NCBI RefSeq assembly: GCF_008107625.1
Contig: NZ_SDKK01000019.1
Location: 31,487 to 95,486, forward strand
Direction of reading: 5' to 3'
DNA: 64,000 nucleotides
Source of the DNA: Zoogloea oleivorans
GTDB taxonomy: Bacteria; Pseudomonadota; Gammaproteobacteria; Burkholderiales; Rhodocyclaceae
A program made the translations under genes and the position numbers. Under the pieces are notes generated by a model. It had not been told where the DNA came from. It was given only the letters and a program-made list of their open reading frames with translations, and searched no databases. Positions 21,274-31,490 of the stretch are shown here, piece after piece; the stretch's first letter is position 1; each line of letters opens with the position of its first letter.

Positions 21274-24105
21274 TTACAGAGTCCGCGCGATTTCCTGGAT
21301 TTCGAACACTTCGAGCTGGTCGCCTTCCTGGAGATCGTTGAAGTTCTTCACCTGCAGACCGCACTCGTAGCCAAACTTGACTTCCTTGACGTCGTCCTTG
21401 AAGCGCTTGAGCGATTCGAGCTCGCCGGTATGGATGACCACGTGATTGCGCAGCAAACGAACCTGCGCATTGCGCTTGACGATCCCTTCGAGGACATAAC
21501 AACCCGCGATGGTACCGATCTTGGAAATCGTGAATACCTGACGAATCTCGACCAGACCAAGCACCTGCTCACGCTTTTCGGGCGCCAGCATGCCGGACAG
21601 CGCACTCTTCACCTCATCCACGGCATCGTAAATGATGTTGTAGTAGCGCAGATCGACGCCAAAAGTCTCGGACAGCTTGCGGGCATTGGCATCGGCACGG
21701 ATGTTGAAGCCGATGATCACGGCACCGGAGGCCTGCGCCAGGTTCACATCGGACTCGCTGATGGCCCCGACACCGCCGTGGATGACCTGCACCCGAACTT
21801 CGTCGTTCGACAGCTTGACCAATGCATGAGCCAGCGCCTCCTGGGAACCCTGCACGTCGGCCTTGATGATAAGCGGCAGCGTCTTGATCTCGCCTTCGCC
21901 CATCTGTTCAAACATGCTTTCGAGCTTGGCAGCCTGCTGGCGAGCCAGCTTCACATCACGGAACTTGCCCTGACGGAACAACGCAATTTCACGCGCCTTG
22001 CGTTCGTCGGCCAGCGCCACGACTTCGTCACCCGCGCCCGGAACTTCGGACAAGCCGAGAATTTCCACCGGAATGGACGGACCCGCTTCGTCGATCGGCT
22101 TGCCGTTTTCGTCGAGCATGGCCCGGACACGGCCAAAGGTTGCACCAGCCAGCAGCACGTCGCCACGCCGGAGCGTACCGGACTGAACGAGCAGCGTTGC
22201 AACCGGGCCGCGACCCTTGTCGAGACGGGCTTCGATGATCAGACCCTTGGCCATGCTTTCGCGCGGCGCAGTGAGTTCCAGGATTTCCGCCTGCAGCAGG
22301 ATACCTTCGAGCAGATCGTCGATACCGGCGCCGGTCTTGGCCGAAACCTCGACAAACATGGCATCGCCACCGTAGGCTTCCGGTACAACACCTTCGGTAA
22401 TCAGTTCCTGACGAACACGCTCGGGGTTGGCACCCGGCTTGTCGATCTTGTTCACCGCCACGATCAGGGGCACGCCGGCCGCCTTGGCGTGGTGGATAGC
22501 TTCCTTGGTCTGGGGCATCACGCCGTCGTCGGCAGCCACCACCAGAACGACCAAGTCAGTTGCCTTGGCACCACGGGCACGCATCGCCGTAAAGGCTTCG
22601 TGACCCGGGGTATCGAGGAAGGTCACCATACCGCGCTCGGTTTCCACGTGGTAGGCACCGATGTGCTGGGTGATGCCACCCGCTTCGCCGGAGGCCACCT
22701 TGGCACGCCGGATGTAATCCAGCAGCGAGGTCTTGCCGTGGTCGACGTGGCCCATGACGGTTACCACCGGAGCACGCGGCTCCAGCGGCACATCCTTGTG
22801 CACAACGTTTTCTTCAAGGAAGGCATCCGGATCGTCCAGCTTGGCGGCAACCGCCTTGTGACCCATTTCCTCGACGAGAATCATCGCCGTGTCCTGGTCC
22901 AGCACCTGGTTGATGGTAACCATGGAGCCCATCTTCATCAGGGCCTTGATCAGCTCGATGGCCTTGACGGACATCTTGTGAGCCAGATCGGCCACCGAGA
23001 TGGTTTCCGGCACATGCACTTCACGCACGATCGGTTCGGTCGGGGCCACGAAACTCGTGGTGTCCTGATGACGACCGCCAGAGCGGCCACCACTACGACC
23101 ATTACCACGCCAGCCACCGGCACCACCGGTCGTATCGCCGCGGGTCTTGAGGCCACCGCGACGCTTGGCATCCGCAGGCGCTTCCTTGGTGGGAACAGCC
23201 TTCTTGACGTCCTTGCGGGGCGCCTTTTCTTCGGTCTTGGCAGGCTTGTGCAGGGTACCGACCTTGGGCGCAGCTTCGCCTTCAATCTTGGCCTTTTCGG
23301 CGGCGGCAACACGCTGTTTTTCGTCTTCCACGCGCTGCTGCATGGCAGCACGAGCACGCGCCTCACGCTCCTGCTTTTCCTTCAGATCGGCCATCTGACG
23401 GGCCTGAAGTTCGGAATGGCGCTGAGCCTCACGTTCCCGCGATGCTTTTTCTTCGGCACTCAAAATCGAGCCGGCAACAACACGACGAACCGGAGCTGCA
23501 GGCTTCGCTTCAACCTTCGCCGGAGCCGCTGCGACGGGCGCAGGAACAGGCTCGGGAGCCGGAGCCGGTACGGGCTCAGGCACCACTTCAACGACAGGCT
23601 CGGGCTCGGGCTCCGGCGCAGGCTCGGGTTCGGGCTCGGGTTCGGGCTCGGGAACGACTTCGACGACTGGCGCAACGGCCTCGACGACCGGCGCTTCGAC
23701 GAACTGCTCAACTTCTACCTGTGCGACGATCTCTTCAACTTCCGGAACGACAACCGACTCAGCAGTTTCGCCAGCAGACGCAGTTGCAGACTCAGGCACC
23801 AGCACTTCATCGCGCTTGACGAAGGTACGCTTTTTACGCACTTCGACCTGCACGGTACGGGCACGCCCGGTGGAATCCGTTGCCTTGATTTCGCTGGTCT
23901 GCTTGCGCGTCAGCGTTATCTTGGACTTTGCTGCCGTATCGCCATGGGCGCGACGGAGAAAGTCCAGCAAGCGGGTCTTGTCCTGCTCGGAGAGCAGATC
24001 GGTTTCCTGCGCCTTGTCCACGCCAGCCTTCTGCAACTGCTCGAGCAACACGGAGGCCGACATTTTAAGTTCGCCGGCAAATTGTGTAACGGTTGTCTGT
24101 CCCAT
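21274..24105 (-). CDS. infB: translation initiation factor IF-2
   Basis: GTPase that places fMet-tRNA on the 30S subunit. 943 residues. IF2-N domain at the start ([18 protein letters not shown]); a long low-complexity linker (about 110-390); G1 motif GHVDHGKTS near 452-460; VNKIDKPG; beta-barrel and C-terminal initiator-tRNA domain. The linker contains a Pro-Glu run (DNA about 23530-23665) and a Gly/Arg-rich part ([15 protein letters not shown]). ATG 24105 with GGAGGT 5 bases before it. Confidence 0.97.
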   Translation of the reverse strand: MGQTTVTQFAGELKMSASVLLEQLQKAGVDKAQETDLLSEQDKTRLLDFLRRAHGDTAAKSKITLTRKQTSEIKATDSTGRARTVQVEVRKKRTFVKRDEVLVPESATASAGETAESVVVPEVEEIVAQVEVEQFVEAPVVEAVAPVVEVVPEPEPEPEPEPAPEPEPEPVVEVVPEPVPAPAPEPVPAPVAAAPAKVEAKPAAPVRRVVAGSILSAEEKASREREAQRHSELQARQMADLKEKQEREARARAAMQQRVEDEKQRVAAAEKAKIEGEAAPKVGTLHKPAKTEEKAPRKDVKKAVPTKEAPADAKRRGGLKTRGDTTGGAGGWRGNGRSGGRSGGRHQDTTSFVAPTEPIVREVHVPETISVADLAHKMSVKAIELIKALMKMGSMVTINQVLDQDTAMILVEEMGHKAVAAKLDDPDAFLEENVVHKDVPLEPRAPVVTVMGHVDHGKTSLLDYIRRAKVASGEAGGITQHIGAYHVETERGMVTFLDTPGHEAFTAMRARGAKATDLVVLVVAADDGVMPQTKEAIHHAKAAGVPLIVAVNKIDKPGANPERVRQELITEGVVPEAYGGDAMFVEVSAKTGAGIDDLLEGILLQAEILELTAPRESMAKGLIIEARLDKGRGPVATLLVQSGTLRRGDVLLAGATFGRVRAMLDENGKPIDEAGPSIPVEILGLSEVPGAGDEVVALADERKAREIALFRQGKFRDVKLARQQAAKLESMFEQMGEGEIKTLPLIIKADVQGSQEALAHALVKLSNDEVRVQVIHGGVGAISESDVNLAQASGAVIIGFNIRADANARKLSETFGVDLRYYNIIYDAVDEVKSALSGMLAPEKREQVLGLVEIRQVFTISKIGTIAGCYVLEGIVKRNAQVRLLRNHVVIHTGELESLKRFKDDVKEVKFGYECGLQVKNFNDLQEGDQLEVFEIQEIARTL
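23530..23665 (-). repeat. low-complexity Pro-Glu/Pro-Ala coding repeat in infB
   Basis: Tandem GAGCCC-type hexamers encode alternating Glu-Pro, then Pro-Ala pairs, in the IF-2 linker. Such linkers vary in length between strains by slippage; here the repeat is part of an open coding frame. Confidence 0.8.
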
Positions 24106-24122
24106 CTATAACCTCCGGGGTA

Positions 24123-25595
24123 TTACTCGAACCAGTGCGCGCGCGCCTTGGTGATCATATTCTTGGCCCGCTCTTCGTCCAGCCCCGACATTTCCATCAG
24201 CTCGTCTACAGCCAGATCTGCCAGCTCGTCACGGGTATGCACACCACCCTGGGCCAGCTTCGCTGCGATGGGCTTGTCCATGCCTTCAAGGCTGAGCAAG
24301 TCCTCTGCAACGGACTCCAGTTGTTCTTCGGTCACAATGGCTTCGGTAAGGAGCACGTTGCGGGCGCGGTTGCGCAGCTCGTTCACCGTTTCTTCGTCGA
24401 AGGATTCAATTTCCAGCATTTCTGCCAGCGGCACGTAAGCGATCTCTTCCAGCGACGAGAAACCCTCGTCGATCAGGATGTCGGCCACTTCTTCGTCCAC
24501 GTCCAGCTTTGCGATGAACAGCTGGCGAACCGAGCTGTGCTCCGCTTCGGACTTCCGCTCTGACTCGGCAACGGTCATCAGATTGATGCCCCACCCCGTC
24601 AGCTCGGATGCAAGCTTCACGTTCTGACCATTGCGTCCGATGGCAATAGCCAGATTGTTCTCATCCACCACTACATCCATGGCGTGCGCTTCTTCATCGA
24701 CAACAATGGAAGACACTTCCGCGGGCTGCAGGGCACCGATCACAAACTGGGCCGGCTCGGGAGACCACAGCACGATGTCGATATTCTCGCCGCCGATCTC
24801 GTTACGCACCGCCGTCACACGCGAACCACGCAGGCCTACGCAGGTGCCGATCGGATCAATACGCGGATCGTTGGACTTTACGCCAATCTTGGCGCGCAGA
24901 CCTGGGTCGCGGGCACAAGCCTTGATCTCGAGCAAACCGTCGTCGATCTCCGGTACTTCGAGCTCGAACAGACGCATGACGAATTCGGGCGCCGTGCGGG
25001 ACAGGATCAGTTGCGGACCACGGGCACCGCGATCGATACGCAGCAGGTAGGACTTGACCCGGTCGCCAACGCGCAGATTTTCCTTGGGGATCATCTGGTC
25101 GCGGGGAAGCACCGCCTCAAGACGGCCTACTTCAATGATCGCGTTGCCCCGCTCCATGCGCTTGATACTGCCGGAGATGATGTATTCCTTGCGATCAAGG
25201 AAGTCGTTGAGAATCTGTTCCCGCTCGGCGTCACGCACCTTTTGCAGAATGACCTGCTTGGCCGCCTGCGCACCGATCCGACCGAAGTCGATGGGCTCCA
25301 GACCTTCTTCGACGTAGTCACCCACCTGGATATCCGGATATTCTTCGCGGGCATCGATCAGGCCCATCTGGGCTTCGTCATTCTCGACATCTTCGTCGGG
25401 CAGCACCTGCCAGCGACGGAAGGACTCGTAGTCACCGGTTTCCCGGTCGATGGATACACGCACATCGGCTTCGTCGTGAATACGCTTCTTGGTCGCCTGA
25501 GCGAGCGCAGACTCCAACGCGGAGAAAACGATATCCTTGGAAACGTTCTTCTCGCGGGCCAGCGCATCAACCAGCAGCAAAATTTCGCGGCTCAT
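24123..25595 (-). CDS. nusA: transcription termination/antitermination factor NusA
   Basis: RNA polymerase-bound factor for pausing, termination and rRNA antitermination. 490 residues: N-terminal domain, S1 domain ([19 protein letters not shown]), two KH domains ([38 protein letters not shown]) and two acidic C-terminal repeats (about 350-490) as in E. coli. ATG 25595 has a strong GGAGGTTTGCAGGT region. Between rimP and infB, the classical operon. Confidence 0.97.
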   Translation of the reverse strand: MSREILLLVDALAREKNVSKDIVFSALESALAQATKKRIHDEADVRVSIDRETGDYESFRRWQVLPDEDVENDEAQMGLIDAREEYPDIQVGDYVEEGLEPIDFGRIGAQAAKQVILQKVRDAEREQILNDFLDRKEYIISGSIKRMERGNAIIEVGRLEAVLPRDQMIPKENLRVGDRVKSYLLRIDRGARGPQLILSRTAPEFVMRLFELEVPEIDDGLLEIKACARDPGLRAKIGVKSNDPRIDPIGTCVGLRGSRVTAVRNEIGGENIDIVLWSPEPAQFVIGALQPAEVSSIVVDEEAHAMDVVVDENNLAIAIGRNGQNVKLASELTGWGINLMTVAESERKSEAEHSSVRQLFIAKLDVDEEVADILIDEGFSSLEEIAYVPLAEMLEIESFDEETVNELRNRARNVLLTEAIVTEEQLESVAEDLLSLEGMDKPIAAKLAQGGVHTRDELADLAVDELMEMSGLDEERAKNMITKARAHWFE

Positions 25596-25616
25596 ACCTG
25601 CAAACCTCCAAATCCC

Positions 25617-26045
25617 TTAAAACCTGGGAACCAGGCGGGCCTTCTCTATTTCTTCAAACGGGATCTCCATCGATCCCTTTTCCGTCTCCAGGGTGACCAC
25701 GTTGTCCTTAAGACCTTGCAGCACCCCGGCAAAATTGCGTTGATTGGCGATTGGCATGCGAATGCGGACCTGTACTTCCTGCCCAGCGAAGCGCTCGAAA
25801 TCGGCGGGCTTCCTGAGCGGACGGTCCAATCCGGGAGACGACACCTCAAGGCGGTCGTAATCCACGTTTTCGACTTCGAAGATTCGGGTCAACTGATTGC
25901 TCACCGTGGCACAATCGTCCACGGTGATGCCGTTCGGCGAATCAATGAACACCCGCATGAGACGGCCACGGGGCGAGGTCTCGAAGTCGACCAGTTCGTA
26001 GCCGAGGCCTTCTGCGGTCTGCTCGATTAGTTTCAGCAACTCCAT
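25617..26045 (-). CDS. rimP: ribosome maturation factor RimP
   Basis: Assembly factor for the 30S subunit. 142 residues; ELLKLIEQTAEGLGYELVD start, VFIDSPNGITVDDC middle, SSPGLDRPL signature and SH3-like C-terminal domain. ATG 26045 with AGGA very close (3 bases). A terminator-like hairpin ends only 17 bases upstream of the ATG. Confidence 0.96.
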   Translation of the reverse strand: MELLKLIEQTAEGLGYELVDFETSPRGRLMRVFIDSPNGITVDDCATVSNQLTRIFEVENVDYDRLEVSSPGLDRPLRKPADFERFAGQEVQVRIRMPIANQRNFAGVLQGLKDNVVTLETEKGSMEIPFEEIEKARLVPRF

Positions 26046-26062
26046 TTCCTAGCCCACAAATG

Positions 26063-26083
26063 AAAAATGGGCGAAACGCCCAT
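26063..26083 (-). terminator. terminator or attenuator directly before rimP
   Basis: Minus strand: ATGGGCG-TTT-CGCCCAT followed by TTTTC, a 7-bp GC-rich stem with a U-run, ending 17 bases before the rimP start codon. It can end rluB transcription, or attenuate the rimP-nusA-infB operon from the promoter at 26156-26184. Confidence 0.7.
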
Positions 26084-26106
26084 CCCTGTTAAATTTGACC
26101 GGATGT

Positions 26107-26142
26107 CGGCTCTTTTTCGAGCCGGTCGGTCCTTTCGAACCG
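26107..26142 (-). other. two stacked leader hairpins upstream of rimP
   Basis: Minus strand, in order: CGGTTC-GAAA-GGACCG (26127-26142, GNRA-type loop) and CGGCTC-GAAAAA-GAGCCG (26107-26124). With the terminator at 26063-26083 they form a three-hairpin leader of about 100 bases. Confidence 0.55.
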
Positions 26143-26155
26143 ATAAAACACGCTG

Positions 26156-26184
26156 AGTATAGCAGCCCGCCGAGGCGGGCGCAA
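26156..26184 (-). promoter_or_regulatory. predicted promoter of rimP-nusA-infB
   Basis: Minus strand: extended -10 TGC-TATACT (hexamer 26156-26161), 17-base spacer, weak -35 TTGCGC (26179-26184). A perfect inverted repeat GCCCGC-CTCG-GCGGGC (26165-26180) fills the spacer and could be an operator or a remnant rluB terminator. Confidence 0.5.
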
Positions 26185-26204
26185 TTTCGCCCTTCGTTCC
26201 GACC

Positions 26205-27461
26205 CTAGAATGCCTGCGAGCGACGGGGCGGACGTGCCGGGCGCTTGATCTTGCCGGTGAGATTATCCGGCTTCGGAAGCCCTGCCAGTGCGCACACATC
26301 CTCCACAGCCATATCTTCCCACATGCCACGCTTCAGGCGCGGCGGCAGCACCACCGGACCATAACGGACACGCATCAGACGGCTGACGGTCAGGCCGAGC
26401 GCTTCGAACATGCGCCGCACTTCCCGGTTGCGCCCTTCCGAAAGGGTGACGTGATACCAGTGATTGGAGCCTTCGCCACCCCGGTCCTGCAGGGTGTTGA
26501 ACTTGGCCAGGCCATCCTCCAGTTCGATACCCTGGAGCAAGGCATTCTTCTGGGCTTCATCCAGCTCGCCGAGAATCCGCACCGCATACTCGCGATCCAG
26601 CTCGTAACGCGGATGCATGAGCTTGTTGGCCAGATCACCGTCGTTCACAAAAAGGAGCAGTCCGGACGTATTGAAGTCCAGTCGGCCGACAGCAATCCAG
26701 CGCCCCTTGCGCAGCACCGGCAAACGGTTGAAAACCGTCGGACGTCCTTCCGGATCATCCCGCGACACGATCTCGCCATCCGGCTTGTGGTAGATCAGCA
26801 CCCTCGGAATACGCGGCGCAAAACGAATCGGCATCAGTTTGCCGTTGATTCGCACACGATCGCCCGGACCAACTTTCTGCCCGACATCCGCCGGCTCGCC
26901 ATTGACGGAAATCCGACCGGCGACGATCCACTCTTCGATTTCCCGACGGGAACCGACACCAGCGGCAGCCAGCACCTTGTGCAGACGCTGGGGCTCGGTG
27001 TAGGCAGGCTCCTGGAACTTGCCCTGCCGACGCTCGCCATCAGCCGCCGGCAGCAGTTCAGTGCTGGCCAGCGGGTACGGAGAGTCCGGCTTTGCAAAAC
27101 CGCCGGGCGCAGCCGGACGCTTGCCCCGCCAGTTGCCCCGACCACCGCCCAGGTCACTCAGACCAATGGCCGACGCATTACTCTTGGGCTGACGATTGCC
27201 ATCCGTGTCGCGCTCAGGACGCCCCTGGGCACGATTGCCTTCGCCATCAGGCCTGCCGCGACCACGGCGTCCATCCTGCGGTCCACCTTGCGGAGCCGCC
27301 GAACGAGGACCCTCGCCTTCTGGCCGGCCACGTCCACGACGCCCGCCCTGCGGGCCGGCCTGGGGACCACTTTGTGAGGCTGCCGAGCGGGGGCCATCGC
27401 CCCCGGGCTTGCCGGTCTTCGGTCTAAACGGCCGGTTCTTCGGTTTTTGGGAGGTCGACAA
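26205..27461 (-). CDS. rluB: 23S rRNA pseudouridine(2605) synthase RluB
   Basis: RsuA-family pseudouridine synthase acting on helix 80-93 region of 23S rRNA. 418 residues: an unusual N-terminal tail of about 155 residues rich in Gly, Arg, Pro and Gln, then an S4 domain ([22 protein letters not shown]) and the catalytic domain with [12 protein letters not shown] and [14 protein letters not shown] start at 27461 with AAAGGA 9 bases upstream, overlapping the end of scpB by 38 bases; no ATG lies in the tail, so the exact start is uncertain. RluB rather than RsuA/RluE by length and S4 domain. Confidence 0.9.
   Translation of the reverse strand: MSTSQKPKNRPFRPKTGKPGGDGPRSAASQSGPQAGPQGGRRGRGRPEGEGPRSAAPQGGPQDGRRGRGRPDGEGNRAQGRPERDTDGNRQPKSNASAIGLSDLGGGRGNWRGKRPAAPGGFAKPDSPYPLASTELLPAADGERRQGKFQEPAYTEPQRLHKVLAAAGVGSRREIEEWIVAGRISVNGEPADVGQKVGPGDRVRINGKLMPIRFAPRIPRVLIYHKPDGEIVSRDDPEGRPTVFNRLPVLRKGRWIAVGRLDFNTSGLLLFVNDGDLANKLMHPRYELDREYAVRILGELDEAQKNALLQGIELEDGLAKFNTLQDRGGEGSNHWYHVTLSEGRNREVRRMFEALGLTVSRLMRVRYGPVVLPPRLKRGMWEDMAVEDVCALAGLPKPDNLTGKIKRPARPPRRSQAF
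27236..27395 (-). repeat. degenerate tandem repeat coding the RluB tail
   Basis: About two and a half units containing [12 protein letters not shown] / [12 protein letters not shown] repeat within the N-terminal tail of rluB (about residues 23-75), visible at both DNA and protein level. The RG/RGR composition suggests a disordered RNA-binding tail. Confidence 0.7.
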
Positions 27462-27996
27462 GATCCATGATCCTTTCGATTTCAGTCAACGGAGGCAACT
27501 CGGTCAGACTACGCAGACCAAGGTCCTCCAGGAATTTTCGGGTCGTGGCATACAAACCGGGCCGCCCGGGAGTATCCCGATAGCCCACCACGTCCACCCA
27601 CCCCCTCGATTCGAGGGTTTTCAGTACATTTGTTGAAACCACCACCCCGCGGATATCCTCGATGTCACCCCGAGTCACGGGCTGACGGTAGGCGATGATC
27701 GCCAGGGTTTCGAGGACCGCCCGGGAATACTTCGGCGGTCTTTCCTGCTTGAGCCGATCCAGATAGACCTGATATTCGAGACGAGTCTGAAAACGCCAGC
27801 CACCCGCCGTCTGCACCAGTTCAACCCCCTTGCCCTGCCAGTCTTCGGCCAGATCCACGAGTAGCCGGCGCACCAGATCACTTCCCGGATCTTCATCAAA
27901 AAGGCGACGCAGATCACTGACCGGCACTGGCGACGAGCCCGCCAGCAGGGCTGTTTCCAGCACCCGCTTGATCTGCTCAATCGTTTCCGGCTGCAC
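27424..27996 (-). CDS. scpB: segregation and condensation protein B
   Basis: Winged-helix kleisin partner of ScpA in the SMC condensin complex. 190 residues; [23 protein letters not shown] and [18 protein letters not shown] are family signatures. GTG start at 27996 lies inside the 3' end of scpA (20-base overlap). Overlaps rluB at its own 3' end. Confidence 0.95.
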   Translation of the reverse strand: MQPETIEQIKRVLETALLAGSSPVPVSDLRRLFDEDPGSDLVRRLLVDLAEDWQGKGVELVQTAGGWRFQTRLEYQVYLDRLKQERPPKYSRAVLETLAIIAYRQPVTRGDIEDIRGVVVSTNVLKTLESRGWVDVVGYRDTPGRPGLYATTRKFLEDLGLRSLTELPPLTEIERIMDLVDLPKTEEPAV

Positions 27997-28807
27997 CGTC
28001 GGCCCGCTTTACGTAAATCGGCGCAAAGGCCTCGTTCTGGGTAATGATCACCAGGCGCTCCTTCACCAGTTCCAGGGTTGCGAGAAAACTCACTACCAGA
28101 CTCGCCACCCCCAACGCCGGATCAAACAGGGATTCAAATACTACAAAAGCATCACCCCGCAACTTGCGGAGGATCAAGGTCATGTGCTCACGCACGGAAA
28201 GCTCTTCACGCTGGATCGTGTGATGCTGCTTGAGACGACTTTGCCGGGCGATTTTCATCCAGGCCAGCTGCAGATCGTGGAGACTGACTTCGGGCAGGCG
28301 CTCGACCACCTTCTCGGCCACAAACACGCCAACCCACTCAAAGTCACGCTCCACGCGGGGCAAGGCATCGAGCCGGGCCGCCGCCAGTTTGGTTTGCTCA
28401 TATTCAAGCAGGCGCCGCACCAGCTCAGCACGGGGATCCAGTTCCTCTGCCTCTTCGGGCCTCGACGGCCGTGGCAGAAGCATCCGCGACTTGATCTCCA
28501 GCAACGTGGCTGCCATCAACAGATAGTCGGCCGCCAGCGCCAGGTTGTGATGCCGCATCGCTTCAACGTACTCAAGATACTGGGCCGTCAGCGGCACCAT
28601 GGGAATATCGAGAACGTTGATATTGGCCTTGCGAATCAGGTACAGCAGCAGATCGAGCGGCCCCTCGAAAGCATCCAGAATCACTTCCAGCGCATCGGGC
28701 GGGATGTAGAGATCCTTCGGCAGATCGAAGATTGGCTGGCCATACATCCGGCCGATGACACCATTCGGCACATCAACCAGCGGAGCAAGATCGAGGGGAG
28801 CGGTCAC
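27977..28807 (-). CDS. scpA: segregation and condensation protein A
   Basis: Kleisin subunit bridging SMC heads in the condensin complex. 276 residues; [24 protein letters not shown] and [18 protein letters not shown] are diagnostic. GTG start at 28807 with AAGGA 9 bases upstream. The smc gene is not in the window. The 78-base gap to trpS upstream holds no clear feature. Confidence 0.95.
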   Translation of the reverse strand: MTAPLDLAPLVDVPNGVIGRMYGQPIFDLPKDLYIPPDALEVILDAFEGPLDLLLYLIRKANINVLDIPMVPLTAQYLEYVEAMRHHNLALAADYLLMAATLLEIKSRMLLPRPSRPEEAEELDPRAELVRRLLEYEQTKLAAARLDALPRVERDFEWVGVFVAEKVVERLPEVSLHDLQLAWMKIARQSRLKQHHTIQREELSVREHMTLILRKLRGDAFVVFESLFDPALGVASLVVSFLATLELVKERLVIITQNEAFAPIYVKRADGAAGND

Positions 28808-28885
28808 GCGCCCCGTCCTTCATTGCAGGTTAACACGTGAAAACGGCACATCCAAGGCAAAAATCCACGTGGCGACAAGAAGGCA

Positions 28886-30088
28886 TCAGCTGTAGCTCAG
28901 CCCCATGGCATCGCGCACCTCGCGCATGGTCTCCTGGGCCAGCTTGCGCGCCTTGTCGCAGCCGTCAGCGACGATACTGCGCACCAGGGACGGATCGTCG
29001 AGATAAGGCTGGGCGCGCTCACGCATGCCTTCCTGCTCCTTAAGCACCGCATCGACGACCGGCTGCTTGCACTCAAGACAGCCAATACCGGCGCTCTTGC
29101 AGCCTTGGGTAACCCATTCACGCGTGCTGTTGTCAGAGTAGATCAAGTGGAACTGCCACACCGGACACTTTTCCGGGTCACCCGGATCTGTGCGCCGCGC
29201 CCGCGCCGGATCGGTCTGCATGGTACGGATCTTCTTGGTCAGCGAGTCAGCTTCCTCACGCAGGAAGATCGTGTTGCCGTAGGACTTGGACATCTTCTGG
29301 CCGTCAAGGCCGGGCATGCGGGATGCTTCGGTCAGCAAAGCACCGGGCTCGACCAGAATCATCTTGCCACTGCCCTCCAGATAGCCATACAGACGCTCGC
29401 GATCCCCCAGGGACAGGCTCTGGGCCTCTTCGAGCAGGGCCTTGCCGAGAGCCAGGCCCTCTTCGTCACCGTTCTGCTGGAAGCGGGTGCGGAACTCCTC
29501 GTACAGGCGGGCACGCTTGGAGCCAAGTTTCTTGACCGCTTCCTTCGCCTTTTCCTCGAAGCCCGGCTCACGACCGTACATATGATTGAAGCGGCGGGCC
29601 AGCTCCCGGGTGAATTCCACGTGGGGCAGCTGGTCTTCGCCCACCGGCACCTTGTCGGCGCGGTAGATCAGGATGTCGGCACTCATCAGCAGCGGGTAGC
29701 CGAGAAAGCCGTAAGTGGTGAGATCCTTGTGGGTCAGCTTTTCCTGCTGGTCCTTGTAGGTGGGCACCCGCTCCAGCCAGCCCTGAGGCGTCATCATCGA
29801 CATGAGCAGATGCAGTTCGGCATGCTCGGGCACCCGGGACTGAATGAAAATCGTCGCCTGAGACGGGTCCACACCGGCCGCCAGCCAGTCAACGATCATT
29901 TCCCACACGCTCGACTCGATCCCCTTGGGATTGTCGTAGTCGGTCGTCAGCGCATGCCAGTCGGCGGCAAAGAACAAGCAGGGGTACTCGGACTGCAGCT
30001 TGACCCAGTTTTTCAGGACGCCGTGGTAGTGGCCGAGGTGGAGTCGCCCGGTAGGGCGCATGCCGGAAAGGACGCGTTCAGCGAACAT
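28886..30088 (-). CDS. trpS: tryptophan--tRNA ligase
   Basis: Class I aminoacyl-tRNA synthetase charging tRNA-Trp. 400 residues, longer than the E. coli enzyme (334): it is the extended form seen in many betaproteobacteria, with an insertion after the catalytic core (about residues 180-245). HIGH-like HLGHYHG near residue 18 and KMSKSYGN near 265. The C-terminal part contains GIGCLECKQPVVD. Confidence 0.96.
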   Translation of the reverse strand: MFAERVLSGMRPTGRLHLGHYHGVLKNWVKLQSEYPCLFFAADWHALTTDYDNPKGIESSVWEMIVDWLAAGVDPSQATIFIQSRVPEHAELHLLMSMMTPQGWLERVPTYKDQQEKLTHKDLTTYGFLGYPLLMSADILIYRADKVPVGEDQLPHVEFTRELARRFNHMYGREPGFEEKAKEAVKKLGSKRARLYEEFRTRFQQNGDEEGLALGKALLEEAQSLSLGDRERLYGYLEGSGKMILVEPGALLTEASRMPGLDGQKMSKSYGNTIFLREEADSLTKKIRTMQTDPARARRTDPGDPEKCPVWQFHLIYSDNSTREWVTQGCKSAGIGCLECKQPVVDAVLKEQEGMRERAQPYLDDPSLVRSIVADGCDKARKLAQETMREVRDAMGLSYS

Positions 30089-30094
30089 GGGATT

Positions 30095-30754
30095 TCAAAG
30101 TCCAAAAACGATTGCAAGAGCAAAACGGAAAAAAGCCACCAGCGGCCCAAGAATGTTGCCAAGGATACCGGTGAACAGCAAAAGCAGCAGAATCGGAAAC
30201 CCGTAGGGCTCGATTTGCGCAAACTTGTAGGCAGGGCCAGGGGGCAACAGGCTTACGGCAATACGCCCACCATCGAGAGGCGGCAAGGGCACCAGGTTCA
30301 GAAAAAGCAGCACCGCGTTGATCTGAATGCCCGCATCCGCCATTTTGGCCATCGGCAGGGCGTACATGCCGTCAGGCGACAGAACAGCCAGCTTGAACAA
30401 CAGCGCCCACCCAACGGCCATAACCAGATTGGCGAACGGTCCAGCAGCAGCAACCCACAACATGTCAGCCTTGGGGCGGCGCAAGCGGCCAAAATTGACC
30501 GGCACCGGCTTGGCCCAGCCGAAGAGCATCGGTGGCGCGCCCGCCAGGCTGCTCATGGCGACGATCAGACCCGGCACGACAATCGTGCCCATCGGGTCGA
30601 TGTGGCGCAGGGGATTCAGGCTGATCCGCCCTGCCCGCTCGGCGGTGGCATCGCCAAAGTGGCGCGCGGCATAGCCGTGGGCAGCCTCGTGGAGCGTGAT
30701 GGCAAACAGCACCGGCAGCGCCCAGATGGTCAGCGTGGAAATAAGTTCTTGCAT
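30095..30754 (-). CDS. site-2 protease family (M50) membrane metalloprotease
   Basis: Integral membrane zinc peptidase fold of 219 residues from ATG 30754 (MQELISTLTIWALP); the frame extends to 30832 without support. HEAAH zinc motif H22-E23-H26 in the first membrane segment and the third ligand in NLVPLPPLDGGR near residue 175. About five hydrophobic segments. This short form has no PDZ domain, unlike RseP, and its substrate is unknown. Located 6 bases downstream of the next gene pair and 6 bases before trpS. Confidence 0.88.
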   Translation of the reverse strand: MQELISTLTIWALPVLFAITLHEAAHGYAARHFGDATAERAGRISLNPLRHIDPMGTIVVPGLIVAMSSLAGAPPMLFGWAKPVPVNFGRLRRPKADMLWVAAAGPFANLVMAVGWALLFKLAVLSPDGMYALPMAKMADAGIQINAVLLFLNLVPLPPLDGGRIAVSLLPPGPAYKFAQIEPYGFPILLLLLFTGILGNILGPLVAFFRFALAIVFGL

Positions 30755-30843
30755 GGGCAATGGTCCGTGCGGGGCCGCGATTCTAACAGACCGCCGGGTT
30801 ATCCCCCGCCGGTCTGCCGCCGCCGGACGCAATCGGCGTCAAA

Positions 30844-31467
30844 TCAGAGCCCAAAGGGCGTCAGACTGCCGCGTCCCTCGCGCACCAGCACCGGAGTGCC
30901 GCTGGTCAGATCGATAACGGTTGTCGCCTCGCCACGACAGGGCCCGGCTTCGATAACCAGATCGACCTCTTTTTCCAGGCGATCACGGATTTCTTCCGGA
31001 TCGGTCAGCGGGAATTCTTCATCCGGCAACAGCAGTGTCGAGCTGAGGAGCGGCTCACCCAGCTCGGCAAGCAACGCTGAAACCACGGGATGATCGGGAA
31101 TCCGCAGACCGATGGTCTTGCGCTTGGGATGCATCAGGCGACGTGGAAGCTCCTTGGTGCCTTCAAGGATGAAGGTATAGGGGCCCGGCGTGGTAGCTTT
31201 GAGCAGCCGGTACTGGCTGTTGTCCACCTTGGCGAAGTTGGCAATGTCGGAAAGATCGCGACACAGCAGGGTGAAATGATGCCGGTCGTCCACATCGCGA
31301 ATGCGCCGGATGCGGGTCAGCAGGGCGGTATCCCCGGTGTGACCGCCCAAGGCGTAAGCCGAATCGGTGGGAAAGGCGACCAGCCCCCCGTCACGCATGA
31401 TCTGCGCGGCCTGCTTGATAAGCCGGGGCTGGGGTTGGTCGGGATGCAGGGAAAAAAACTGAGCCAT
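30844..31467 (-). CDS. Sua5/YciO/YrdC/YwlC family protein (YciO-like)
   Basis: 207 residues with the YrdC dsRNA-binding fold: GGLVAFPTDSAYALGG near residues 28-42, RIRDVDDRHHFTLLCRDL, and PGPYTFILEGTKELP. The HHFTLL variant in place of KRPL-type threonylcarbamoyl-AMP synthase motifs and KRKTIGLRIPDH point to the YciO subgroup, whose role in t6A synthesis is weak or uncertain. ATG 31467. Next to the PHP phosphatase, as yciO is next to rnm (yciV/trpH) in E. coli. Confidence 0.88.
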   Translation of the reverse strand: MAQFFSLHPDQPQPRLIKQAAQIMRDGGLVAFPTDSAYALGGHTGDTALLTRIRRIRDVDDRHHFTLLCRDLSDIANFAKVDNSQYRLLKATTPGPYTFILEGTKELPRRLMHPKRKTIGLRIPDHPVVSALLAELGEPLLSSTLLLPDEEFPLTDPEEIRDRLEKEVDLVIEAGPCRGEATTVIDLTSGTPVLVREGRGSLTPFGL

Positions 31468-31490
31468 GATTCAAAGTAAAACCAAAAGAC

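Noticed and set aside
23530..23665. VPEP-type motifs in IF-2
   Set aside because: They resemble the PEP-CTERM sorting motif, but lie in the internal Pro-Glu linker without a C-terminal membrane helix and Arg cluster.
21070..24111. 1013-codon open frame on the plus strand opposite infB
   Set aside because: Antisense shadow of the strongly conserved infB; composition follows from GC-rich codon bias, and no protein family is recognisable.
26120..26145. GGTTCGA-like T-arm of a possible tRNA before rimP
   Set aside because: No acceptor, D-arm or anticodon stem can be built in the 160-base gap; it is better explained as a leader hairpin.
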